Assembly (NCBI GenBank): GCA_964017155.1
Contig: OZ024855.1
Span: forward strand, 1,657,779-1,721,778
DNA length: 64,000 bases
Direction of reading: 5' to 3'
Origin: Oasisia sp. SBJ-2009
Lineage: Eukaryota > Annelida > Polychaeta > Sabellida > Siboglinidae
Below, in pieces: positions 33,524 to 44,618 of the stretch. Below the pieces are notes generated by a model. That model had not been told where the DNA came from and did no database searches. It worked only from the letters and a program-made list of their open reading frames with translations. Position 1 is the first letter of the stretch, and every line of letters starts with the position of its first letter. The position numbers and the translations under genes were made by a program.

Positions 33524-33715
33524 CTTATCAAGAATTTCCTTGACAACTCCATGCCACAATCCTTGTTCTAAATGGCCATAGGTCTTAGAAGAATAGATGT
33601 TGTACTTAAACTTGACTATCTTGGATATTGCTTTTATTAGGTCTGGGTAAAACCCTGTCCATTTAGCGCTTCCTTCAGCATTCTTATCTTCCACCGCTAT
33701 GAACGTGGGATACTC
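33524..33715 (-). CDS. Channel-less iGluR-type ligand-binding protein, internal exon (S1 lobe, first part)
   Basis: This exon encodes 64 residues of the S1 half of an ionotropic glutamate receptor ligand-binding domain. It begins after a polypyrimidine tract and CAG acceptor and ends in AAG before a GTGACG donor, in phase 0 at both ends. It starts EYPTFIAV, the position of the family's E-x-PY strand. KWTGFYPDL matches the family's RYEGYCVDL, with Trp replacing the ligand-stacking Tyr, and LWHGVVKEIL matches WNGMVGEL. The joined reading runs straight into the next exon as KEILDKRANVSAIGL, exactly the family pattern. The upstream exon(s), with signal peptide and first strand, were not found in the window. 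The domain identity is clear from the motifs. The ligand is unknown. Confidence 0.85.
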
Positions 33716-33777
33716 CTGCGGAAGAAATCAATAATATTATTAGTTTATCAGATGTAGCCTAATTCACACAATTAGGC

Positions 33778-33841
33778 TGTGTGTGTGTGTGTGTGCGTGC
33801 GTGCGTGTGTGTGTGGTGTGTGTGCGTGTGCGTGTGCGCGC

Positions 33842-33925
<84 letters not shown>
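33778..33925. repeat. (GT)n microsatellite with GC-containing interruptions
   Basis: About 150 bases of GT/GC dinucleotides just upstream (minus strand) of the S1 exon, 60 bases from its acceptor. Length polymorphism here is likely. Confidence 0.95.
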
Positions 33926-34800
33926 ATTGTGTGTTAGCAGAGTGGCCCAACTGAGGACTTCCACCTAAGACGCAAGCCTGCAAATGGGGACCTGAACGGA
34001 ACATATTTAATACATTATTTCCATGCACTATCAATCATGGTGTGGTGATAGTTTTTTTTTTAAATTAATTAAATATTATTGTCATACACAATTCACCTAG
34101 TTTGTATATCACATTATCCGTTTGGCCACAGAGTTTCAATGATTCCGGAAAAAACAGCGGCAACATGCATCAGGACAAATGCACCATACTGTGTCTTGTG
34201 AGACTGTGTCTTATTTGGCAGCCCACTTCTCATATCCTAAGATTTGTAATACTCCAAGTCACTAAGTTTGGTTAGACAAATGTCATTACATTTTATAATC
34301 TATTTCCATCCTTTTGTTTGGACGACAGATATCGTATATGCCGTGTTGCATTTCGCATGACACATCATGTGCAGTAACCAGACATGTTTTTAAAATGATC
34401 AATAGTTTGTACTATGAACAAGTATGTTGCTGACGAAGTGTTTTGTTTTCACTAATAGTAAAAGTAAAACAAAATAAAAAAGGTTCAAGCCAATAAATGT
34501 GAAATTCTTTTTTCAAATTGGAGTCTAGCTTTGTTTTGAGTTGACACGTCTTACTAATAGTTCAGTTATCAATAAGCGTAATTCGAAGACTACTGCTTGA
34601 TCGTCACGGCTTACACGTTCAAATAAGCAGGTGGATCTCGGTGTTAGGGTCAGTCATTAATATAATACGCGCCCTAGTTCATATAAAAAAATTACAAAAC
34701 GACTTAAGTAGTAAAGTATGTGATTATCAACGGACAGCGGCGCAGTTCCTACGGATTAGGGAGGTATGTCAAAGAACATATGACAAGTTCAAAGTTCAAA
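33926..34800. other. AT-rich stretch, nothing recognised
   Basis: No supported gene or repeat. I looked here on the minus strand for the missing first exon(s) of the ligand-binding protein and did not find them. Confidence 0.5.
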
Positions 34801-34802
34801 TG

Positions 34803-35130
34803 TCACGTGGTGATCTCCTAGCGGATATGTGAACTGGGGGCGTCCCCTAGCGGACATGTCACGAACTAATATGGTCGAAATTCGTCTTGTCTTATTTTTT
34901 TAATTGTGTCAAATGGGGTCAGGGTCACGTAGCGCCCCTAGCGGATATGACGAACTACAAGCTATGTCAAGGAACAAGTGGCCCCATCTGACGGATACGT
35001 CGTGAATCAGTACGGTGTAAATTCGAGCTTTTGTATTTTTTTAATTGGGTTGAAAGGGGTTAGAGGTCATGTAGTGTCCCCTGGTGAACATTTGGTGAAC
35101 CACAATCTAGAACAAGTGGAGCCATCTGAA
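34803..35130. repeat. Degenerate tandem repeat, about 120-140 bp unit, 2.5 copies
   Basis: Each copy holds a GTCAYGTAGYG-CCCCTAGCGGATATG block, a GAACAAGTGG block and a TATTTTTTTAATTG block. Starts lie near 34803, 34924 and 35066. A related partial copy is at 3866-3920. Confidence 0.65.
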
Positions 35131-35176
35131 GAATATGTCTTCAGCTAATACCCCAAAAATACGTGTCTTATTTTTA

Positions 35177-38003
35177 GACTACTTTAAACCACGGACTTAT
35201 ATACACTGGACTGCTGTCTTCTGCCGCTCGCGGCGCTTCGCGAGCGGCGGAGTTAGCTGCAAAGGTCACGAGCTCAGAAGAGGTAGTCCTGACTTCCGGT
35301 CTGCTAGCCACTGCATGGAGTTGCCGAACATCGAGAGGATTCTTGCGGTAAATAAAACTGTTTAATTCAATAATAGTGAGAATTGTCCTAAACGATGAGT
35401 GTACCTAGTTTGGTAAATGTTGTGGCTATCTCCAGTGTAGTTCTAAGTGGTTTATTTAATTCTATTTTCGTCATACATGACCTATAATATGCACCGGGGT
35501 GCCGGCGTAAATTAACTTAATGGCGTAAACAATACCGAACTTCCGAAGGCAAGGCAGATTTTTTCTTGGGCAAGTGACGCAAGTTTTAACCAGTCTTGCC
35601 ATGCGTGTAAGTTCATAGATTTGAATTATATGTAATGTTTAAATACTCAAAATAATTTTATTTAACCGATCTGTCATTCTGTGCTGTCAGTTTATACCTG
35701 CCCATGGCCTATGCCATGCCCATGGCTATGCCTAGGCTAGGCCCAAGCCCAGTTAGGCATTGCTAACTGTTTTCAATGTTGACTGCCATTCGCTTGTATT
35801 TATTATTTATTTGTGTTATTTTGATTTTGATGAATGTTCATGTGCAATTTATTTATTATGGTCCTGTTTTATGACATTGTTGTGAATAAAATATCATTAC
35901 AACTATTCCTAATTATAATAAATAGTAATGCAATTACTTCTAGAAATGTAAACATTACTAAGAATTATGTATTTGTTATTTCAAGTTTATTTATTTAAAT
36001 CCTTGGCATGGATATACAATAATTCTGTCATGTGTTTGATTAATTATTGTAGTTATTACATGCACTTTGAATTCTTTTATTTCAGAAATCTCGCACCTGA
36101 AAGTTACACACAATACGTGTGTGCATAATTACAAGCTTCATCTGGCTGAAGATGACACAGCAGCATATCTAGGCCGTCTAAAGATACAGTCCCTGTGAAC
36201 ACGACATGTGCACTGCAGTTTTAATGGACAAGAACACAGCATTATTGTATTGTCTGAACAACACTATCTGTCAGTTAACTGTGAAGGTACATAGCTTACA
36301 AAGTCATCAATATATCATAGGCGTCATCTGCATACACTAAATAATTTTGGCTAATAATTTTACATAATTTATCTCACTGAATGTGACACTTAATACACGT
36401 TAATACAAACATAATTACAAGACACTGGAATTAGATGGTTTCTGTACGACACGGGACACACTGGATTATGAACATTATTGGGTAGATCTTGCAGAATATT
36501 GTGAATATTGCAAAAAGACAGTATTGTGAGGTGGAGTAATGTGAGCAGCTTCTTCATCGTGCACTTTATCCCTATGGAGGGTAACGCAGTCTTGCATTTG
36601 GCACACGAGATGTTGGAGTCGGTGACGAAACACTGTGAACATTTATAAACATTATTTCATCAAGTTCATGTTGAAATGCAGAATATCATGAAACGGTAAC
36701 AATTTATTACTGATCTCTACTGAGCCTGCAGCATTTGTCCAACCTGTAAACACATGGTCACCCATGAACAAGTGAAGTATGACAACTGGGCTTCATTGTC
36801 ATGGATTAATCTGTTTGTTATTTAGATAATATATATTAATAAAGTTATTATTTATGTTGTAATGACATGTATTTATTGATGGTTGATCATAATGTTTCAT
36901 GTGGTTCTAAACACTGCATACATTATATTTACTTCATAATTATTTACTGCAGGCTTTCATATAAAACATAACCATTAGTTGAGTTAGCATGCTAACATTA
37001 GCCAATATTAACTTATTAATTAAAGTAGTGTTAATATGAAATTACTGGCTAATGTCTATTTACTACCGTAATTAATGTGATTACGTTAACTGTTAACTTG
37101 GTGCATTACTTAACTAGGAGTAGCTAATTAACTGAATTAACTAGTGTGAAAAACATAAGTATTGAAAAAATTATTACTCCATTTAATGTATTTCAAAATA
37201 CGGCAAACAGTATTTTAATAGTTATATAAATAATACGTTATGCCATATTAAAGTCACTTATTCAAATATGTATCAACAGAAAACACTCAAATTAGCTCAT
37301 TTTACCATTATAAGATACACAAATTTTGCACATTTTTCAGTCTTTAAATTGCAATAACTTTGGATCTAATAAAGGTATCGTAATAAAATTAACAGTTATG
37401 TTTTTATTTTTTTGTTGAAGTGCGTACAACAGTGCTGCCTACTATATTTCCCGTAACGATCATCGGGTGGGGAGGGGAAGGCTTGTCTCGGGACCATCTG
37501 TGTAATGTTGGCCCTTGTCCTAAAGTCCAATTCGTGGCTGTAACTAAGTCCCAAGTCATTAATTTTGATTAAAACTGATGAATTGTTTCCTCCCCTAGTC
37601 TGGGTTTGCCCCAACCACCAAAACAGCCACGGTTTCATTTACTGATAAATTGCAACACAGACTAGTCCTAGTACTTCATCTTCGAAGTTGGGACTGGGTC
37701 AGTTACGTTTTCGCGGTAACGCATTTTAGCCGTTTAAAGTTGTCAATAATTCACTCAAAAAAACTTTCGAAACAATGTATTTGCTAGGATTCTACTAAAC
37801 ATACATGTCATGGAAGATTTTATCCAAATGTCTTATTTATACGATGTTTTCCCGCGGTCAACTGCGAAATTGCCGGCAACCAGCAGACAACCGGAAGTAA
37901 CTTATACCTCTTGTGCGAAGTTGACCTTGCTGCGCTACTCTAGTGGCCTTGAACCCGGAGACAGCAGTCCAGTGTATATACGTCCGTGTTTAAACTACGT
38001 CCG
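35177..38003. mobile_element. Non-autonomous TIR element, 2.8 kb, no coding potential
   Basis: Left end at 35177-35219 (TTTAAACCACGGACTTATAT then ACACTGGACTGCTGTCT). Right end at 37963-38003 is the reverse complement (AGACAGCAGTCCAGTGTATA then CGTCCGTGTTTAAA). About 40 bp of TIR with few mismatches. The interior is AT-rich and contains no frame I can assign. A GC-rich hairpin sits just inside the left TIR. Confidence 0.65.
35223..35248. repeat. GC-rich perfect hairpin (10-bp stem, 6-base loop) beside the left TIR
   Basis: GCCGCTCGCG, loop GCGCTT, then CGCGAGCGGC. It stands out in AT-rich sequence and could be a protein-binding or cruciform site of the element. Confidence 0.85.
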
Positions 38004-38094
38004 TGCTGTTTTGGCGTACTAGGACATCCGCGTTATTTTCTATAAAAAATAATTTCTACAAAATAATGGTGGCACACCCACAGGAATCTAACGA

Positions 38095-38232
38095 CCATTC
38101 ATTTGTGATTGGTTGGTAATTTTAAGCAGGACTTGTTTGTGATTGGGTGGTAATTTTCGGGACACGCACGTGACTTTAACGACCACTTGTGAACGTATAT
38201 AAGACGGCCGTTTCTTTTGAGGTTGTTATTCG
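38095..38232 (+). promoter_or_regulatory. Pol II promoter-like block: two CCAAT-box repeats, E-box, TATA box
   Basis: TTTGTGATTGG-TGGTAATTTT occurs twice (about 38101 and 38136), each with an ATTGG (inverted CCAAT) core. A CACGTG E-box is at 38167-38172 and TATATAA at 38196-38202, with correct relative spacing. About 60 bases later a short frame starts ATGGCTACCGTTATG but ends after 13 codons. A good donor (AAAAG|GTACGC) lies at 38412. It may drive a non-coding or unrecognised first exon. Confidence 0.4.
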
Positions 38233-38782
38233 TTCTCCGACATCGACATGGCTACCGTTATGCTGAACCACCGAATCCACGACTGCTAATACAACCCCGT
38301 CGGCATGCAAGACATAAGTGGCGAGGACGACGAGTAAACCAGTCTTCCGATCGGGCGGCTCCCATCTCGATTCGGTGTAGCCTTCGTCGTCAGAGGGCTC
38401 GTTATCGAAAAGGTACGCACAAATGAACTTGCAGTCATGATGTTAGAATTGACGGACCTGCACGTAATTTACTGTAACAATATCACTATTAATTATAAAA
38501 ATCACACGTAGCATTTGTGAGAAAAAAAAATTGTTTTAAGGTCACTGAATGACCGACCACCAAATGAATGGTGTGACAAAAACAGTTGTCAATCCCATTA
38601 GCGCGCCGTGACAAGACTAGTGTTCTGTCCGCTCCTCTGCTCGGCTGTCGTAAAAGCTGTCCGCGTGTTTATTGAATGAGTGACGTTTTGAAACGGCCGG
38701 TGATTCGGTGTTGGCCAGGTACTAAATATAATCTTCCAACGGGGCATGGTAGAAGAGATACCAAGGTTAATTTTAACGAAGT

Positions 38783-38852
38783 GGTTACGTAGCCGAGCAT
38801 CGGAACCCTGTTCCTCGGCGTTATAGGTCCGACCACTCAACGCGCATGCGCC
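38783..38852 (-). repeat. Dispersed 70-bp repeat, copy 1 (minus orientation)
   Basis: Shares GCGCATGCGCGTTGAGTG, CTCGGACCT-TA and TTCCGATGCTCGGCTACG with two plus-oriented copies at 40912-40975 and 41011-41078. Confidence 0.7.
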
Positions 38853-40910
38853 AATTGTCACGTGTTGCATCTTGCTTCCGCTATTTCTCACGGCAGCCGA
38901 GCATGGTGTGGTTGTACTTGGGTTGGGATGAACGTAGGCGATGGTTTTGACGCAAATAAAGAAAATAGAACAGCCATGCAACTCTACATTGACTACAGGC
39001 GGGACTGTAAGGCATCGGCTGCGTCGGTGGCTCTATATCCTGGCCGTGCTGGCAAGATTAAGCCCGAGCACAAGTACTTCGAAGACAAATGCCAGTCGAT
39101 TCGGCACACAGACAACTCGGCCCAGGCCGACTCGGTTCAAGATAACTCGGCGCCGATCATGAGACGACTCGCCGTCCATATGAGACAACTGGGGACATTT
39201 GTTTACATTTTGCACCATTATTACAATAATAATGTAATTCATGCTTAATGTTATTATACTAGTTATTGTTTTGCTTGATTAATTTTATATTAGTTAAATA
39301 GTTATGTGCATTATTACGTTTTTAATACAATATTTATTTATATAAAATTATAATAAAATGTATTAAAACTGCAATTAAAATGTCGCAAGCATAATACCAT
39401 AATTTTCATTTGTTTCATTTGTTTGTTATAAGATGTGTTATGTTGACAAAAAAAATTATGATTGATATTCTTTGCCTACATTTCATTATTTCAGTGCATT
39501 AAATTAATAATTATCCCAGGCATAATTATGTTTTACAAATTTATATAACCCCTACTACCTTAGATATTACGCAGTTCCTGCTGTTAAATACTAGATTATC
39601 CGCAAATCTCACGTGTCATGATAACCCTTTTGTGCAACGTTTTAAAAATTGATCTATGTATCTATATTTGTATTGAGCATCAAAAACAAATTCACCTTCA
39701 TGTCATGTATTATATGTTTTACATTTCTTCTCTTACATAAACACTGTAATCAAAATACTGCAACCATAACGAAACTCAAAACTGGCAGTGTTGACTTTAT
39801 GAGCTATTTTCCCATTTCACTACATTACCCACTAATCTAGCATGTGTCATGGTAACCCTTTTGTATAACAAGTATTATGCCATTTGTGAAATGTATATAT
39901 GTTTTACATTTCTCCTTTCTTACTTTTATGCTTATATATAAATAGTGCACTACATATGCATGTTTTATATTACTGTGTCAGATTTCAAGTGCATGACATG
40001 TAGTTATATACCCTGTTAATAATGTCAGTATGGAATCAGTTACCATACATTATTAATGTATTATAGATATAGAGATCACGTAGCAAGTTTTGTTTACATT
40101 AGTGCAATACACGAGTATGCTTTACATTACTGTGTCAGATTATAAATCGATTTATCTTCGCGCATGACGTGTACCTACGTCATTTAAATATTAATTTTAC
40201 CCAGGTAATCATCATTGTAGAGATGTTCTTTTGTCATCTTCCAGTAATAAACTGCTACATACAATATTGTTACGTTACACATGTGTGTATTTAATAATTC
40301 TGCATAAAGTAATACAGCAGATATATAATTTCTGGAAACAGCAACTATATTCGTATTATTTGTGCCACAGCAACTAGCTGCAAATAAATATCTTCTAAAG
40401 TACACATATTACTTATAATCTTTTTCTAATGGAACTGGCTCTACTAAAATGATAATATTAAATTTACTATATAAAAACATGAAGTCCATAAATCATTCTG
40501 CTATGCTACAGCAATTATAATCTGCAGTTCTCAAAACGCAATTACTTTGGCCTGTTATACCCTATGAAAAAATTAATAATTCATCAACCAGCCATATGCT
40601 GTATGATGCCCCAGTTGTTTCTTTCGGTGCTCATGTAATTATTAATAATGCACATATTTATTAATTATAATGTCGCTATGGGTATATATTACGAACTTAG
40701 ATTCATACCATTAACGCAAAAAACATTTCTAATCATGCAATTGGGCTTATACATTTAAAGTATTTATTTCATTTTTTCCATAGGCTGATTTGTTATAATG
40801 GACTTATAAATATTAATCGAATATCCTTATAAATCGCTAGTAGCAGTAGTACGATTACGCACTCGTACTGATACTGATGCGAAGGGTAACGTGAAAGTAC
40901 GACCAAGAAA
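38853..40910. other. Mostly AT-rich; one unassigned open frame
   Basis: A GC-richer frame of 128 codons (38862-39248, plus) begins in the repeat flank and contains ENRTAMQLYIDYRRDCKASA. I do not recognise it, and an overlapping minus frame is equally open, so I do not call it a gene. From 39250 to 40910 nothing is supported. Confidence 0.35.
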
Positions 40911-40911
40911 T

Positions 40912-41078
40912 CGCCTGTGCGTTGAATGCTCGGATCTTTATCACAAACAAACACGGTTCCGATGCTCGGCCTGCTGCACCGCGTCCGAGCACCGGGGAAA
41001 GTCAAAGTAGGCGCATGCGCGTTGAGTGCTCGGACCTTTATCACCAGTGAACACGTTTCCGATGCTCGGCTACGCAAC
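40912..41078 (+). repeat. Dispersed 70-bp repeat, copies 2 and 3 (tandem)
   Basis: Two direct copies about 100 bases apart, each ending TTCCGATGCTCGGCC/TACG. Same unit as 38783-38852 in opposite orientation. Confidence 0.7.
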
Positions 41079-42717
41079 AACGTCCTAATTTTAAATGTAA
41101 ACTGGGCGCCGTAAACGCCGCGAAACTTGTAAAGAAACTCGTATCGAATGAGTTTTCAGCCAGACCAAATACAAATATCAAACTCGTCTCCTACCGTATT
41201 ATAGATAAGACTTTTCTGTCCGAATTCTATATGAAATAGCGATTAAATTCCGCCACGCGAATCACTAGAAATGAGGTCCCGTAGGCACACATTCGTTCGA
41301 CGCGGCACTTGTCATGGCGAGCACTGGGCGCCCGCCCCCGAACCAGCCCGGCGAACAAACATCGTTTAATTCGGCAGAATCTTCGTTTGTAGTTTGGATG
41401 AAGTATCTGGCCAGTCAATTTTAGGATATATATTTACTGCCAGTCGGTGTTTACTGCAGGAATATGTTTAGTACGGTGAGAAATATTGAAATTAGGTGAC
41501 AGTGGTACATGTAAACGAAGTTACAAACGCGATTTGTCTTTCGATACGGTCCGGTCAGACTACATCAATTTTAATAACATTTCCGCTATGTATGATTTAA
41601 CTGTGGCATTTAATCTTAGATGAAATACGTTACGGTGGATACAAGTGTGTGTGCGTGCGTTCGTGTGTGTATGTGCAAACCATTTATTGATGCGTTATGG
41701 ATGATGATAACATTTGAAAACACCGTTTTAGTGGTCACGTGATCCGAGTAAACGCTTTGAGCCGGCGCCTGAGCGTGGTTCGTTCGTGTCAATGATTAAT
41801 GAATGTTACGCTCTCGACCAGCACGGCAAACACAGCTAGTCTAATGGACCTTGTCCTTGTGCACTATAGCGAGGGAATTCCCTCCGCAATGCATTGTGGA
41901 TATTTTGTACTCGTCAAAATTGTGTTGTGCCGCCATTATCCCATGTTAAAAGGCCTGCGTTTTTCGGGTGTCTCGCAAGATCTGGCTATATCTCAAACTG
42001 GCTACCTAACAAGAAAATGTAGTGAAAAAGACTTCACGGCATATATTCAAAGTGTGTGAATCCGTCATCAAAGAGCACCGCAACTTATTATATTACTGGT
42101 TATGCCATACTATTTGACAGCAAGATTCTCGTTGAAGTCAACTTGTGAAGTCACGCGTCTGCCGCCAGGTTTGACAACGCCTTCATCTTCGACTTTTTTG
42201 TGCAGCTGCGTTTTCTATATGTCTTAGTTGTTATAATTATATGATTAACTTGATGTGTAGAACCTTATTGTATAGAAATGTATCGCTTGAGGCAATTTTC
42301 TCAAGCATAGTTGTAGTATTATGTTCCAAAGCTTAGGCTAAGGCCTATGGCTATGCCTAGCTAAACAAAACTGAAAAGGCCCACATTGCCATTGGCCACA
42401 ATCGTAATCATGGCATAAAGACTAAAGCCGACAGCTTCAAAAATAAAATCAAGATATGATGATAAATATGGCCCATGTGAAATTATCTGTGTAGATTTTT
42501 GTTTTTTGTATTATTGAATCAAGGTGTTGCTTAGTATAATATGGATTTCACTGTTATGTAGCATCATAATGACACAACTAGGAACTCTTCTGCCAGGTCA
42601 AAAATCCGTGTCAAGGGCAGATAACACGCACGGTATATTTGACATAGTAATAGGCGTTTCGAGATTTATAATTTGTCATTTTAATATCTTGTATTGTAGG
42701 TACTGTTTGGTTTATGA

Positions 42718-42718
<1 letters not shown>

Positions 42719-42793
<75 letters not shown>

Positions 42794-42794
42794 A
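42719..42794. repeat. (TA)n microsatellite in the left palindrome arm
   Basis: Pairs by position with the tract at 44550-44614. Confidence 0.95.
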
Positions 42795-43356
42795 TATCAT
42801 ATATATAGCACTGTAAATTGAGCAAAATAAAAAATTGATAAATATGTCAGGTATCTGTCCACATCTTGACAGAATGTCATCACTGGGAAAACAATTGACA
42901 TTTTGGTACAAAGATAACTGAGGAATATGTAAATGGTCATGCCAGAATTTTGTTAGCAAAAGTAAAACTATGTAAACATTTCAGGTATGTGTGTTCTACC
43001 ACATTTTTACAGAATATCATCTAGGTAACTAAGGGAAATATCTTGTAAAGCAGTACTGTTCTCTGTTTGTCAGTGTGTTTGTGGAGCTATGTCAACAATA
43101 ATTTTGCTTATATGGGGTTTCAAATGGGAGTTTGTAGTCACTACACTTACAGTGCTTCATATTCACCTTTTTATGCAATTAGTCCTCTCACAATTTTATT
43201 CAGGGCTGTTTACTAATCAATACAGTGAGTCAGTGACTCTAACCTTTTTTGTTGCAGTTACTTACGCTTACAATACTTTTGCATACATGTGACGTTAGCT
43301 GTATGCATGTTTCAGAGTGAAATGTTTCATGACCAATAGCTTTTCTAAATACATCA

Positions 43357-43632
43357 TTGATCCGGACTTTGGCTTATGACATTGTGCAAAGTTATGTGGA
43401 TGACAGAATACCTAAGGTCACTTCTCTGGCATTTTACAACTGGACAGACACTATTTCAGATATCCCGCAGAAATGTAACTGTACACACATGTATGAATAT
43501 CTGATGAAGAGAGAAGTGATTATTTTATCAGCAGATGGAGTCATTATCGATAATGCCATGTTGCCAGTGGCAGAAAAACCACTGCAGAGTGTCTTTGTGT
43601 GGCAGGGCGTGGAGGCAAATGCAATCATGTAG
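43357..43632 (+). other. Unrecognised 91-codon open frame spanning the palindrome centre
   Basis: It encodes SYVDDRIPKVTSLAFYNWTD, MYEYLMKREVIILSADGVII and VFVWQGVEANAIM. The first half lies in the left arm and has a degraded mirror copy in the right arm. The second half lies in the unique centre. The translation looks protein-like, with charged and hydrophobic alternation, but I cannot name a family. It could be the remnant of the gene that was inversely duplicated. Confidence 0.25.
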
Positions 43633-44546
43633 GAGCAATCTTGTTTGCTCTAGTAGAGTTCCGAGAATCACAGATATTCATACATGTGTGTATAGTTAAA
43701 TTTCTGCGGGATATCTGAAAGAGTGTCTGTCCAGTTGTAAAATGCCGGAGAAGTGACCTTACGTATTCTGCCATCCACATAACTTTGCACAATGTCATAA
43801 GCTAAAGTCTGGATCAACGATGTATTTAGAAAGGCTATTGGTCATGAGACATTTCACTCTGAAACATGCATACAGCTAACGTCACATTAACATAATGCAT
43901 TTGTAAACTTATAGGTATAATGCATGCAAAAGTATTGTAAGCGTAAGTAACTGCAACAGAAAAGGTTGGAGTCACTGACTCACAGTATTGATTAGTATAC
44001 AGCCCTGAATAAAATTGTGGGAGGATTAATTGCATAAAAAGGTGAATATGAAGCGTTGTAAGTGTAATGACTACAAACTCCCATTTGAAACCCCATATAA
44101 GCAAAATTATTGGTGATATGGCTCCACAAACACACTGACATACAGAGAACAGTACTGCTTTACAAGATATTTTCCTTAGTTACCTTTTCACGAGACATGC
44201 TTTTGATTCAGACGTCGAGGCAGACAACCCACGTGTGCGTAGCAGGTCGTCCGGAAGATTATCCTCCACATTTGGCATTTCCAATTTCGCACCTTTTACA
44301 TCTTTTTATCTAAACTGTCCATTCTCCCAGTGATGATATTCTGTAAAAATGTGGTAGAACACACATACCTGAAATGTTTACATAGTGTTACTTTTGCTAA
44401 CAAAATTCTGGCATGACCATTTACATATTCCTCAGTTATCTTTGTACCAAAATGTCAATTGTTTTCCCAGTGATGACATTCTGTCAAGATGTGGACAGAT
44501 ACCTGAAATATTTATCTTTTTTTTATTTTGCTCAATTTACAGTGCC

Positions 44547-44549
<3 letters not shown>

Positions 44550-44614
<65 letters not shown>
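44550..44614. repeat. (TA)n microsatellite in the right palindrome arm
   Basis: Mirror counterpart of 42719-42794. Lengths and interruptions differ. Confidence 0.95.

Positions 44615-44618
<4 letters not shown>

Noticed and set aside
33759..34034. Open frames of His-Thr or Val-Cys repeats
   Set aside because: Produced by the GT dinucleotide microsatellite in all frames.
37396..37638. MKPWLFWWLG frame as the missing signal-peptide exon of the ligand-binding protein
   Set aside because: It lies inside the 2.8-kb TIR element, has no S1 strand motif after it and no convincing phase-0 donor.
41799..42059. Possible THAP or other DNA-binding domain at the palindrome ends (CRHYPMLKGLRF, RKCSEKDF)
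   Set aside because: Although both arms keep this frame, the Cys/His spacing does not fit C2CH THAP or another finger I know.
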